From Prostheceraeus crozeri (Eukaryota; Platyhelminthes; Polycladida; Euryleptidae), in assembly GCA_907163375.1 (NCBI GenBank), contig CAJQUW010007056.1, positions 124,001 to 188,000 of the forward strand: DNA of 64,000 nt, given 5' to 3'. Shown here piece by piece: positions 41,961 through 53,947 of the stretch; within the stretch, counting starts at the first letter, position 1; each line of letters starts with the position of its first letter. The position numbers and the translations under genes are program-made. The notes beneath the pieces are model-generated. The model saw only the letters and a program-made list of their open reading frames with translations. It was not told the origin of the DNA and did no database searches.

Positions 41961-42507
41961 TCGTCCCTCAAGACTCTATCCTGATGCTATATTGAGGAAA
42001 GGAAAGAATAGGATGCTCATCATAGATTTTTTAATTGGAAATGTATTTGCATGCCTTCAAATATTAATACATGTATTTTATAATTGCCGAATCAAAGTGC
42101 ATCTGTATGCATTCGTATCGTAGGCATTCGGAGGAAGTGCGTAGGCATTTCGGCCTGTGTAACTGCGTGCGACCACGGCCACCAAAGCCAGGAAAATGCG
42201 CGATCATAACGGCGGCTGCGACAGCGGCCACTCATCACTATCTTCTGAATGAATTTGAATTAAAATAATCTAATATTCATCAGTGTTGAGAAGGTGATTT
42301 AAAGTGCACATCAGACACTGTGAAAACCAAGGAAATATTGTATATCCGTTATGTGACATTACATTAGACGGCAAGATGTTTGTGGCAATAAAATTCGGTT
42401 ATTTGTCAATGAGAATGGGGTCATATCCTGATTCTAAAATTGAGAATTGTCATAACTTGAATAGGTCTACTCCCCTTTTTGCTAATAATTTCTCGATGAT
42501 GGCAACA
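41961..42507. other. Stretch with no recognised gene
   Basis: Three overlapping short frames lack any known motif. Confidence 0.25.
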
Positions 42508-42612
42508 ATGTCTATAGAGAATGACAACCATTAAGTCATTACAAGACACCAACACCTTTGATTCCCCGACCGCAATCTCCCGACCTAGGAATCGAACCGA
42601 AGTCCGCGCTAC
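42508..42612 (-). mobile_element. tRNA-derived SINE, minus orientation
   Basis: Read in reverse it has GGTTCGATTCCTAGG (Pol III B-box type), then GGTCGGGGAATCAAAGGTGT and TTGGTGTCTTGTAATGACTT. The A-box end is missing. It faces the plus-strand SINE at 42714 about 100 bp away. Confidence 0.6.
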
Positions 42613-42713
42613 AATATGAACGCTGGCTGCGTTCTGTCAATAATAATAGGACAATTATGCTGTCGATATCACTTAGAGGTGACTTCTGCCTTCACTCGCA
42701 TTCCTTTTGAACC

Positions 42714-43010
42714 GTCAGCGTGGCCTAGTGAAGAAGGTGCGAGCTCGTCTCCACCGTGGACTTCGGTTCGATTCCTGGGACAGGTGAGTGCTGTGTCGCG
42801 TCGTGAAAGGAAGGGAAGAAGGTGCTCCGTCTCCCTCCACCGTGGACTTTCGTTCGATGCGTGGGGTCAGCGGCGTGGCTTAGTGAAGAAGGTGCGAGCT
42901 CGTCTCCACCGCGGACTTCGGTTCGATTCCTAGGTCGGACTAGTGCGGTCGGAGAATCAAGGGTGTTGGTGTCTTGTATTGACTTAATCGTTGTTATTCT
43001 CTTTAGATGT
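42714..43010 (+). mobile_element. tRNA-derived SINE with duplicated heads
   Basis: Two tRNA-like heads (42714-42781 and 42867-42936) have an A-box-like GTGGCCTAGTGAAGAAGG / GTGGCTTAGTGAAGAAGG and a B-box GGTTCGATTCC; a partial third (42822-42866) lies between. The shared tail (TTGGTGTCTTGTATTGACTT, TATTCTCTTTAG) is at 42937-43010. The head duplication may come from unequal exchange or successive insertion. Confidence 0.65.
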
Positions 43011-43954
43011 TCAATGAGCTACGACAGACCTTTGTTCTCGATGATGACAACAATGACATCGTCTCTTGAAATTCATTCCAACAAAAAGTCCATCTTTCCT
43101 ACCCGAGCAAAGCTAACTGATTAGAGAAAACGTAGACAGAGTTTGATAGATCTACTAACGGAGAAATAACTTTGCAGTGACGCAAAGGAATCTGCTGTAG
43201 AATCCGAGGAATAGAAACGACGGAAATTTCGAATTTCTACCAATGAATTTTGTCTAATTATCTATTGATTGGTGAACTTGACTGCTTTCCTTGATACCAC
43301 GAATTGGAGTGCATCCAATGAACCAATAAAAGTTTCTCCCAGAAGTTTATTTACTTGACATCATTTCTTTACTGACTTTCTACCTTCATTCGAATTATCC
43401 TTGTCAGTTTTGTCGGAATTCATCCATTTGTATCGCAAAGGAAATACTTTGGAAGTTCCGCCAGCCAGGTAAGCTCTCTCACAACCTCCCAGGAGATAAT
43501 GACGCAATTTTCTCAGATGCAAGTGAAGTGATAGAGTGCTCGAACTAAAACATGAAAGTTTAAGTCTTATATCTGTACATTAACAAATAAAGGTTTCAGC
43601 GGAGTGTTAAAGAGAAAATAATGACATCAAACTCATATCTGAGTCATAAATAAAGTGAGTCACGTGACAGGAATAGAGTTGAGTAACTTTCAAAAGCAGG
43701 CCGTTCTTCCAAACTCGTGGAAATACAATCACTTTATTTCATAAGGTCCAGCGTCACATTTGCATTTTTCAAAGACGCAAATCAATCGCTTTAAACCAGA
43801 ACTTTGTACTGAAAAGGAACATGTAAAAAAGTCTTATTCTTCGATGGTAATGTTTGTAAATTTACATTTTTATTGGCCCTCGTCCCACTCGGGTGTGTTT
43901 CCGAACGTGCCCCATGCTGATCTCCCAAACTATTGCACCAATTCTGCCAAACCA
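43011..43954. other. Stretch with no recognised gene
   Basis: No motif-bearing frame or clear repeat. Confidence 0.25.
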
Positions 43955-44281
43955 CACATCAATCGAATTGGTATTGAAAGGAGATTCAGTAAAACAGCAT
44001 CAGTTTTATTTCTATGGTCATCCGTGGACTGGGGTGAAGGTCAAAGGTCAAAAACCGCCAATTTTTAACAAATTTCCATTAGATCACTATTTGAGATGGA
44101 AAATGACAACAAAAACTAATGAACCATGCACTAATTGAAAGACCTGATTAAGGTGGTTAATAAAACGATGATTATTAATTGCTCTGAGATTGCATCATTG
44201 CATTAGATGAGGTCAAAGGTCAAATAATTCAGACTTTTAGTTCAACTCAAATATCACTAACATCACACATTTTGGTATTTA
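43955..44281 (+). repeat. Direct duplication, unit 1
   Basis: Matches 44571-44896 throughout (GGTATTGAAAGGAGATT, TTTTATTTCTATGGTCATCCGTGG, CGCCAATTTTTAACAAATTTCC, ATATCACTAACATCACACATTTT split over the unit). Confidence 0.75.
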
Positions 44282-44570
44282 CACTGTAAATGCCTCGCCA
44301 CCAAAGTCGCCACTAACTCACCACGAAACATTGGCAACAAAAGTGAATACCAGAAAGTACGAGTGGCCAACACTCGCCACGAACTAATGCAGCTGTTAAA
44401 CATTATCATGCCACGCCCTATTGTTGCCAATTGCAGGCGAATTCGTGACGAGTGTTGCCGTGGGTTCATGCAATTCCTGCATTCCTATTGGCTCGCTCCA
44501 CCGCAAAATGCATGGCCACGTACAATTTCGCATGTGAGACTGCACTACTGATTTTCGAGACTGTGAGACT
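44282..44570. mobile_element. Insert between the duplicated units, one MITE-like end
   Basis: Starts CACTGTAAATGCCTCGCCACC right after TA, like the ends of families A and B, and contains several GCCAC/GTGGC pairs. A matching right end (…TTTACAGTG) is not found, so it may be truncated. Confidence 0.35.
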
Positions 44571-44896
44571 GCACATCATTCGAACAGGCATTGAAAGGGG
44601 ATTAATAAAAGCTGAAGTTTTATTTCTATGGTTATCCGTGGGCTGAGGTGAATGTCGAAGGTGAAAAATCGCCAATTTTTAACAAATTTCCAGTAAATCA
44701 ATATTTGAAATGGAAAATGACAACAAAAAATAATAAAACATACATTAATCGAAAGCTCTGTTTAAAGTGTTTAATAGAACGATGATTATCAATTGCTCTG
44801 AGATTCCTTCATTCTCATTAGGTAAGGCAAAAGGTGAACTAATTCAAACTTTTAGTTCAACGAAAATATCACTAACATCACACATTTTAGTATTTA
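44571..44896 (+). repeat. Direct duplication, unit 2
   Basis: Second copy of 43955-44281 with scattered substitutions. Confidence 0.75.
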
Positions 44897-44919
44897 GTTT
44901 CTGCAGGTGAAGAAACAGT

Positions 44920-45158
44920 TCAATTCGGTGAACTTCTATCGAGACACTGAGGCTAAAAGCAGACACTAGGAAGGCTTGTCTTCTCTACTAAATCACCGAG
45001 TGAAAAGACAATCCTTTTTTCACCAAAGTAAGTATATAAGTATATTAAACACTTTGTTTTTCACTTTTACGGCTCATTCCCTCAACTATTACAAGCTTTG
45101 CATGCACTGCTGTCTCTGTACTTTTGTCATTTGATAGGACTCCGACTCCGCATCTCTG
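44920..45158 (-). mobile_element. hAT fragment related to the copy at 57285
   Basis: In reverse it starts CAGAGATGCGGAGTCGGAGT and continues with ACAAAAGTACAGAGACAGCA and GTGCATGCAAAGCTTGTAAT, as at 57290-57430. It is the 5' end of a hAT element with its terminal repeat. Confidence 0.55.
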
Positions 45159-45763
45159 GTAGAAAGTAAGCTACCAGAAATCTTGTGGCCTTTTAACTTG
45201 CTTGGTTTAAAAGATATTCAAAAAATTCGCCAGGGGGACGAGGTTTGAGTTCTGCTTTTTGCTGTTGTTATCTTTATTCATTCCATTTCAGTTTTCCTTC
45301 CTTTTATTTTCATTTTGTCTTCATTTTCTCCCTTTTATCTATTAAAACCCCTTGACGCCGGCAGGGTTTCTGGGAAATGACAGGGACGCTAACTACACGT
45401 CAAAACTTTAAGCATCAGCTGCCGGTTTTTTTATGACGTATTTGTCCAATATGACGGGAACCTGTAGTGCACGTCTTCAGACAGGAAAGGGTTAATAATC
45501 TGTAATGATGTGATCCATTGTTCATGTATTGCCTTGACATGAATGAACAAAAGGCCTCGACAACTGGTGCTACTTTTCATGCGTCAGACGCAAATCACTT
45601 CATTCCTCATTTTAAATCTGTCCTCGCATGTCGACACGTGACATTTCTTTGTGAATGAAAACTGCACGAATTGCAGCGGTCTTTCTTTCATTCTTATCAA
45701 GGTCACATTATGCAGAGTGAACTACTGGTGCGGAAAGTGTCAAATTAGCTGCAATCATATAAA
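45159..45763. other. Stretch with no recognised gene
   Basis: No motif-bearing frame or repeat seen. Confidence 0.25.
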
Positions 45764-46012
45764 TAAACTGTTTATCTGAAGTTCGCTAGAATGGAAATTG
45801 ACTCAAGGTCGCGGCACATCCGAGGGAACTAAGTTGGGGCATGAAGAACCAATTAAAAGCTTCGAATTACTCATGTGACTAATTCTAACCCAATGATACA
45901 GCCGTTGGCAGGTGCATCTAAGTGAAAATGCGTGCGATTTATGTGCCGCTATTGTGCATTGCATGAAGCTTAATTTCCATTCTAGAGGTTATATTGTTGA
46001 CAATTTCTATGG
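45764..46012 (+). repeat. Dispersed repeat, family D, copy 1
   Basis: Matches the reverse complement of 52909-53115: both have AACTGTTTATCTGAAGTTCG, GTCGCGGCACATCCGAGGGA, TTCTAACCCAATGAT and TTCCATTCTAGAGGTT in order. This copy has a small extra stretch (about 45897-45935). Confidence 0.75.
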
Positions 46013-47035
46013 CTGCAATTGAATGATTCTGAACATCAGAGGGACAGAGATTGGAAGTATCCGCATTTGTATTTCACAGTTCATGCGCTGCTTGATAAGA
46101 ATGAAACAAGGTTGGGCAAAAAGCCAAGACCCAAGCCCGTAGTTGAATAAAAGCTTCATGCTTCTCCTAGGACAGTTAAGTTGCCACTGATATTTACTCC
46201 CATCAAATAAACACAAAAGTTTTAAGTAGGGCTTTAAACATGCGCAAATATTCTCTTATATGACAAAGCATAATCCACAACAAAACCAAGAATCGACAAA
46301 ATGATGTTACACGAAACATCGAACAATTAAAGAATAAAAATTCTTCCTTCTCGAAAGAAATTTGACCCCTTACTTAAGTTAAATGAAACAATAACAAAAA
46401 CCAATAACAAATAAACAATAAACAAAACCAAAACAATAACAAATAAAGCAATCAACAAAAACACCAAATTCATCAGCGGAGCTTAATATGTCCCTTCTAT
46501 TTCACGTTGAAAATGGAACTGAGTGACAAATATGCGACATGAAGGTGCTAGCACAAAAGATCAATACAGTCACCAAGGCAGACATGAAGTGAACAAGATA
46601 TCTTTCTGAACACAGAGGTCGGATGCAAACCGTTTAATACACAATGCATCATAGATGGAAAATAGCTAGAAATTACTAGGACGGAAAACAATCTTAAAGC
46701 GATCCAATGCGTCATCAATCATCATTCAAAGAACATAATTGAGGATGACGAGTGATGGCCCTGGATGACTCGGTCGACAACGGTTTGTGCTGTGAAGCCA
46801 AATAGGAACATGCTCGCGAATTCTGTCACCAAGTACTAATTGGTAATGTTGCAAAAATAGCAATTCATATATGAAAATAGGAAAATTTGGAAATATGACT
46901 AAATATGACGTAACAGACAGAATATGACAAAAATATGCAAAAATATGACATGTCATAAAAAAATGCCGGAGTAATAAGTTTAATGAACCTTTCTATCATA
47001 GCTACCGGTAATTTGATTCATAGAGCAAGTGTATA
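46013..47035. other. Stretch with no recognised gene
   Basis: Only CAATAAC/AACAAA simple runs around 46390-46470. Confidence 0.25.
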
Positions 47036-47330
47036 GGTCACAGAATTAAATATTTTGTTTATCTGCTTCGGTTTGCTAGAAGTGTGATTAATACGAAACT
47101 GACGGCACATAGAGGAACCTATTAAGTGGGCAAAAAGGAATTCCTAATACCTTACAGAGATAGGAAAAAAGTCGTGCGTCGCTTGCGGATTAATGTGAGT
47201 TCCAGCAAAGTGCTTCGATTGCCAAAATTCCTTCAGATTCGAAGACTTCAGATCATTGCGCACAAGTTTTCTCCATAATGTTGGCCCTTCCGATCATTAT
47301 TTAAAAAAGTAGCAGGCGTACGAAAATTAG
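47036..47330 (-). repeat. Dispersed repeat, family E, copy 2
   Basis: Reverse copy of 27582-27865. Its 47045-47130 end also resembles the start of family D, so D and E share an end sequence. Confidence 0.6.
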
Positions 47331-50218
47331 TTCACTTGATGATTTCACCATCGTCTTCTCACCATTCCTTGCTGCATAGTGCATACGCTGAATCGAATGC
47401 CAGCCAGCCGATGTGTGTTTCGGTGTGTGCGAAGTGATATCACAGCATGCACGCCTCTCTCACTGGCTCTGGTGTCCTCTGCTGACAGCTTATTGTTTGT
47501 CATTTCCAATAGCAAGCGATACACGAATTATCCATTCGAGAAGGAGCTAACTCTGTGATGTGGCATTTCGATATTAGGGTTACATAAAATTCTTCCTTTC
47601 TAGGAAACCGAAGCGCGCGCAGATGAATCTAATTCTGTGGTATAGGTACTATACAAGTACCTAGGCAGAATGTTGACTCATAAGAGCTGTTAGCATACAG
47701 TGAAGACTTTTAATATCAAATGATTCGGTTTTTGGCAGAGGTTGCGCTCCTGCTGTCTATAAGATATTTAATCATTTTTTAAGAAGCTGAAATTTCCAAA
47801 TTTTTTCTACATTTATATAGATTTGGCACATTGATGTAAGTAATATGAACCTTATTAGATATCAAAAGGAATGAATATTTCGTAACAGGTATTTCAATAA
47901 AGCGGAAATTAAGCTGATAATCGAGGAAATTTCATGAACCCCATTATAATGGAAGTCTTCATGGAAAAGTTGAGATCTGGTTTTTATTGACTGAGATTTC
48001 TAGTTTTTAATTCCATTTTCATCGGCATGATTGATGATTCACGAAATTCATGTTTAATTTCTTGAACAAAGTGGATCCATTTACATCATTTAAAGTTCCG
48101 TTGTCTTTGATTATGATATTTTGCTGTTTCGGTGACTGGTAGTTTGTGATATGATCACGCTTAAGAAAACAGGCCTACTCTTATTAATAAGGCTGGGCTG
48201 AGCATTAAAGTAATAAGCCCATGGAATTACTTGTTAAACATTGTCTCTCCCAGGCTGCCGTGACCCGGAGGATTGTCTGTACTGCTATCATCATCAAACA
48301 ATTCCGCAATAATTTCTTCAAAACTGCAACGTTTGCTTATCTCACGTTTGGTACTGAGTCTCATCTCGAGTTCATTTAATAAAATCGAAACTGCCTACAG
48401 ATTGGGATTTAATTAATACTGAGCTGCTACTCTTCCTACATGCCTACTCTATGATTTGATTTCCGAACTTAAGATAGACATTGTGCATGCAGAGCAACTG
48501 GTGTATTTTTAGTACAGTCAAACAAAGCTCATGCAGAAAACATGATAAATACCAATCATGAAATCTATAGATGAAATTTCAGATTTATGTTACACTAAGT
48601 GGCTACCAAAATATTCGTAGGCATGATCTTTGTCTTCAATTTATATCACGAGGATGTTCCACTGTTTTAAAACATCAAGGTAGCGTCATTGTATGATTCT
48701 ATCCGCGTAGGGGTCAATTCATTGATAGGTGAAACTTATAGATTCCTAGATATTGAAGACAGAATTCATAAACATCCGTGAATTGTAGGCGATACAAAAT
48801 TGCAGGTTGAATTTCATGTTTAGCGTTATGTCCGACAACGATGGCTTTGCTCTCGAATGACTTAGCAGTTCTTAGTCCAGTGTGCATGTAATGCGCTCTT
48901 GAGTCGTCGAGTTCAAGGCGCTATGTGTTGCATAGAATGATTTTAGAATACTGTTGCTACAAGGAATATTACCGCACTAAATTAACCCGAAAACCCGAAC
49001 GTTGCTGAACCGGCAAAAAACATACATAGAGCAGGAAGATATATCACTATCGTTTCCAAGTCCTCGTGATAGAAAACTTCTGATCGTTGCAAAATTTCAT
49101 GTCGCTGTAGTAGGCGGATTTGAGCAAGTCTTCTCAATCTCCGAGACGAAAATAGCAAATCAAAACAGATTCATATTTTTCAGATGTTCATGAATCTATT
49201 CACCGTTCACAGTAAATTTCAGCAAACTCCAATGCAGAAATCATTCGTTAATAAATTTTGATTCACAATCAGCCCGTAATCAGACTTTGCATTGGCAACC
49301 ACGAACGTTTTTCCTTAACTTTATTTTGTATTTAATTACTTACATCGTTTGCATGTATACATACATGTTGGCCTTCTTGGACATCAAGACGTAAAATGGA
49401 AATCAATTTTTACTTACTCCAAGTATAAGGTTTGTATAAGGCGGTCGTTTTTAATAAAGTATTGTCTACTGTTGATTACGACGATGTGATATTATTGTTA
49501 TCTAATGTCATCAAATGATTTTTACCAAATTTCCCCTCTTTCGTATGAAAACTGAAAGACATTTATTTAGCCCGAATTGTTGCGCTTGCTTTTCAAAAGG
49601 CTTTGAAGAACTTTATCTTATTGCCTATCTTTTCCTGTGTACATAGTTGATGAACTATCTTTGGTAATATGTTATTGAAAACGCCATTTTTGGGGAATAT
49701 TGACTGGGCAGTGGCCACCCTTTCCGTAAAAAGGGTGCATCAATTCCTTTCTTCAAAAAGTTAAATTCCTTTCTGATTTTTTGGGACAACATGGACGTGT
49801 TTGCCTACAGAATATGCTAATTTTGATTGATTATAGGCCTATTCAATTAATGTGTATGAAGATGTTTGACAAAAAATAATAATTTACTGATTTTTAGACA
49901 TAAGATGTAAAAAAAGGATTTATTTGTCTACAATGTCATATCGCTTTATCTGACATGTAAAGCAGATTATGTTCCGCACGGTTTGTAATCCTCAACCTTA
50001 GCATAGTTTTAAATTTCGACGAATTTTGATAGAATATCCTTGATAATTACAACTGAGTCACACTTCTTCAACATGAAAAAATAGATGCAACAGCTTGAAT
50101 TTTGCCGTAGAACTAATGAAGATAGTCGGCCTATTAATTAATCGAAAACAATACCCAAAAACAATTTCGGAGCACTGTAATGATTAGAAAGTAATACACA
50201 AGCGCTTTCGTCGTCTAT
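47331..50218. other. Long stretch with no recognised gene
   Basis: A minus-strand patch at 48236-48370 reads like coding (acidic, FEEIIAELFDDDSS) but has no clear borders. Otherwise nothing. Confidence 0.25.
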
Positions 50219-50640
50219 TCATATGCAACGACCAAGGGATATGAAATGCAACAGCCAGGGAAAACTGGGAACACAACTCAAATAGCATAGACTTTTCAGA
50301 TGACAGATTTTCTGAGCTGTTTTATGCAAGGAATATACATTACAAGACCTGACTTGTATTGCAAGGGGACATGAAAGTCCATCACGCTTTCCTGAACACA
50401 CTAGTGACAGCCTTCTGTACATGATCACAGTTCACCAAAACATCTAAACAGGGCAAACTCATCAGCAGACTCGTATTCACCGGTGAATTAATATTAATCT
50501 GAGCACAATTAAAAGCAGTCAGCAACGTTCTTGAGCCACTTAAAGATCTTACAATTATGAAAATTTCATCCAGATATCGTTGATAAAGAAGACATAAGTC
50601 ACTGATAGAATTTTTCAAAACATTCCATTCAAGATACCCG
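50219..50640 (-). pseudogene. Penelope-like reverse transcriptase remnant
   Basis: The minus strand reads LLYQRYLDEIFIIVRSL, then LPCLDVLVNCDHVQKAVTSVF and RK: the RYxDDIF catalytic block (here Asp-Glu instead of Asp-Asp) and the following PFLDV...SVYRK block of Penelope-type RTs. The frame breaks near 50400. Dead copy. Confidence 0.5.
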
Positions 50641-50740
50641 AAAAAATGTTAGATAGGATAAGTTATACCGACAGACTAATGCCATCGCCATGGGTAGCTA
50701 TTTAGTACCAACTCCAGATTGTGTATGCGATTAGTTGCTG

Positions 50741-50965
50741 TTAACAACAATGAGATTAAATACACGATAGATCAGATTGCCATGCAAAAGATGTGCGGCT
50801 GGTAGGATTCGAACCTACGACCAAGGTTAACTAGACCTGCGCTCTAACCAACTGAGCTACGAGCTACTTACGCGACTCTGTCAATTGGCAGGATCAAACC
50901 CTCACCACCACACATCAGTTGTCAAGGCAATAATAATCAATGAATAAATAACACGTCACAATTGT
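50741..50965. repeat. Duplicated unit 1 with a tRNA-like sequence
   Basis: About 225 bp that recur nearly unchanged at 51039-51264, 298 bp further on. Confidence 0.85.
50795..50866 (-). tRNA. tRNA-Thr(AGU)-like sequence, copy 1, degenerate
   Basis: On the minus strand it has a D-arm (GCTCAGTTGGTTAGAGC), an anticodon loop CTAGTTA with anticodon AGT, and a perfect T-arm (GTAGG-TTCGAAT-CCTAC). The acceptor stem pairs only with an extra base and mismatches, and pair 27-43 is lost. Likely a tRNA pseudogene or SINE head rather than a working tRNA. Confidence 0.45.
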
Positions 50966-51038
50966 GACCGCCGACATTCAGGCAAGTAGCGGGGATCGAT
51001 TGTCCACCAAAGCATCTTAAGCCATGTCGTGAATGCAA

Positions 51039-51264
51039 TTAACAACAATGAGATTAAATACACGATAGATCAGATTGCTATGCAAAAGATGTGCGGCTGG
51101 TAGGATTCGAACCTACGACCAAGGTTAACTAGACCTATGCTCTAACCAACTGAGCTACGAGCCACTTACGCGACTCTGTCAATTGGCAGGATCAAACCCT
51201 CACCACCACACATCAGTTGTCAAGGCAATAATAATCAATGAATAAATAACACGTCACAATTGCG
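51039..51264. repeat. Duplicated unit 2 with a tRNA-like sequence
   Basis: Second copy of 50741-50965; the 73-base spacer between the units is unique. Confidence 0.85.
51093..51164 (-). tRNA. tRNA-Thr(AGU)-like sequence, copy 2, degenerate
   Basis: As copy 1, with a slightly better acceptor side (GTGGCT can pair with AGCCGC, one G-U) but still one extra base before the D-arm. Anticodon AGT again; base 37 is T, where functional Thr tRNAs have a purine. Confidence 0.45.
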
Positions 51265-52397
51265 ATCAGGGAAGTATTCTCTTCCAAGATCATGACAAAA
51301 TTCACAGAACCTTATTGTTGAAATACTAAAGAAGAATGTGTTGGTTTTAATAGGAAAATGACCGACAATGAAAGAAGTAATTAAGGTTGCGTGAATAGGC
51401 ATAAAGGGCTGAACATGGAGTGGCTGATACAAAAAAGATTTTTCAATCTGTGATTGAATTACGGCGTTCTCATCATCGAATAATGATATCATCAATGGTT
51501 CCGAATTGCTCAAAGTTTTAATTACTGCAAATTTGAAGTCAGAATTTGAAGAGTTCTAGGTGGATATTTGTGTCCCTTTCTATCTCTTCATTTTAGAACT
51601 ATCACAGCAGAAATATCGGCGTTTGTAAGACAAGTGTGCGACTCTTGAAATTTACATTCTGGCCATTCATCTACGAATCAATTTTAGTGGTTTCTGGAAA
51701 TAGGACGTAAAACATTTATGCACCTAAGAGAAGAAATAAAGAATTTTTCATTTTGTGTGTGAGTGAAAAGATATCTCTCTTATGCAGACTGTCGGTAGGA
51801 AAAATCAACTTTTTGGTTCACTATTCCATGTAAACTCCCATAAAGGACAAATCCAGAAGTCTATAAACAAATTGTGATCAGCCAGAGACTGCCAAGATAT
51901 CCATAGTCCCTTGATTTGCTCATTCATAGATTTCGCGGTGCAACCATCAATTTCATATTATCAAACTCCCTTCCTATCTCCACTATGTTGAACTATGCGT
52001 TCTACATTTTCTAATGTAGAACGGAATTTCTATGAATCAAAATACATGTAATCCAATGGGCTACCGTGCTACATTTTTTTACCCTACAATGCACCCAAAT
52101 TGCAAGTAAGCTTAGATGATATCTTGGGTATAGATAATAAGGCTACACCTCATGCAAATGCCAGTTAAATATCGGTTCACTTGAAATTCAAATGAAGGAA
52201 ATGCACATAGAAGTAGATAATAGTACTTTCTATGGTATTGTTAATTTCTATGGAAATGCATGACATCAATATTGGATAGGCTATCTACTAGGACTTTGGA
52301 TGCCATGGAAAGCCAACCACGTTTGTGTTCTTAGCAGATTGTCTATATCGTCACTGGTCCATAGAGTTCATTGACATTTCTTGATCGTTTGATAATA
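51265..52397. other. Stretch with no recognised gene
   Basis: A 92-codon minus frame at 51235-51513 overlaps the duplicated unit and has no known motif. Confidence 0.25.
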
Positions 52398-52499
52398 GTG
52401 ATATAACTACTCCATCTGTACTACCATAGAAAGATGTAGCACTCGGCTTCGCCTCGTGCTACATTTTCTGTGGTAGTACAGATGTCGTAGTTATATCAC
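52398..52499. repeat. Foldback element with GGCTTCGCC apex
   Basis: GTGATATAACTAC.CCATCTGT and GTACTACCATAGAAA, then GTAGCAC, face their complements to the right; arms of about 44 bp. The apex (52443-52455) is TCGGCTTCGCCTC, a GC mini-hairpin with a TTC loop. Confidence 0.75.
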
Positions 52500-52504
52500 T
52501 ATAA

Positions 52505-52590
52505 TGAACAATTGTAGGTTGCAGAACGAGTGATTTATCGAGGCCGCAGGCCGAGATCAATCGAGAGTTCTGTAACATAATTGTTGTACA
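52505..52590. repeat. Foldback element with GGCCGCAGGCC apex
   Basis: ACAATTGTAGGTTGCAGAAC...TTTATC faces GATCAAT...GTTCTGTAACATAATTGT, imperfect arms of about 33 bp. The apex GAGGCCGCAGGCCGAG is a GC mini-hairpin with a GCA-type loop. It lies directly beside the foldback at 52398. Confidence 0.55.
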
Positions 52591-52908
52591 CTGTTAGGCG
52601 CCAGCCGTGCTTGCAAGTGATTTATAAAGCTGCGGTAATTTATTTCTTGTTTTAACAATAAAGAGCAGTTTCCAGATGTCTGCAGATTGAATAGCACCGA
52701 CATGCATGTAGGCTCATAGACATCTGACTCTTAAAAAAGAGATTGTGGGTGTCATTTAGTAATCAACGGCGTTTCCATAAAACAATTGCCTTTAATTAAC
52801 TACAATCAAGTGATATTGAATAATTCCATGTTTGACATAAAATTGACAGTTGTCGACAAAGAGTGGCTGCTGTTGTTCTGATTAGCTCCGTTGATGTACT
52901 GGTAAACA

Positions 52909-53115
52909 CATAGAAATTGATAACAATAAAACCTCTAGAATGGAAGTAAAGCTTCATGCAATACGCAATAGTGGCACATAAATCATTGGGTTAGAATCAG
53001 TCACATCAGTAAATCGAAGCCTTTCATTGGTGATCCATGCCCCAACTTAGTTCCCTCGGATGTGCCGCGACCTTGAGTCAATTTCCATTCTAGCGAACTT
53101 CAGATAAACAGTTTA
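52909..53115 (-). repeat. Dispersed repeat, family D, copy 2
   Basis: Reverse copy of 45764-46012. Confidence 0.75.
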
Positions 53116-53939
53116 CTTCTATGATTCGGATAAATGTCTTTGACCACAATTAGATGTCAATTGGAGCTTAGCAGAATTGATCTTTATCAGTAGCTGAGGT
53201 TAATGACAGCGACTGCTCTTATAAAGGCTTTAGATATACATCAAGCTATAACATTAGAAAACTTCTATCAGATATCGAAGTTACCAGATATATATGCACG
53301 GCTAAGGTGCTTGGCAATGTCGGAAGTAATACATGTTTGACAGTAGGCCTGCTTCATTTACAGTAGAAGAATCCATGTGGTCACAAAAAGAAAAATGATG
53401 GCTTGCAAGTAATTTGCTGTCACAGAACTTGCTGATAGTGTATCTGCAAGCAATTTGCAGATCGAGTTGGAAGAGGTGAAAACGACACTGTAACAGCATA
53501 TGCAGAGGCAGTGTACAACAATAGACATCTACAAATCACAAAATGAAAAGCTACATTCTTTCGAGAGGAAATAAACGCTTCCTTCCTTAGCTATCTGTCC
53601 GTCCCTCGCTGCGCTCGTGCTGTACAACATAGATGCGGGAGGAAAAGTTGATATTTCCTCTCTCAAGAAAATAGCTATGTTAGAGCTTATCATCATTATA
53701 ATCATCCTAGGTCGCACTTTCCACATTTGTACTTCATCGGAAATTTATCGACATGAATGCAGATTTGCATTTGAAAGCTTGTGAGCATGTCTCAAATATT
53801 TGTCGACAGATGATTCTATTGAAGCACAATCTCCAAACAGCTGATAAAGAAATCAAGAAATCTTTTGAGGCAAACAGTAGTATATTCACTTGCGCATTAT
53901 AAATGCGCGTGATTATGATTACTGACGATTCCATCATTC
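53116..53939. other. Stretch with one weak foldback, no gene
   Basis: At 53559-53670 TTCGAGAGGAAAT faces ATTTCCTCTCTCAA with an inner CTCGCTGCGCTCGTG hairpin, a weak relative of the foldbacks to the left. No coding sequence recognised. Confidence 0.3.
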
Positions 53940-53947
53940 CATTATAC

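Noticed and set aside
48236..48370. Possible minus-strand coding patch (FEEIIAELFDDDSS)
   Set aside because: Acidic and open, with a vague piggyBac N-terminus feel, but no clear splice sites, start or continuation.
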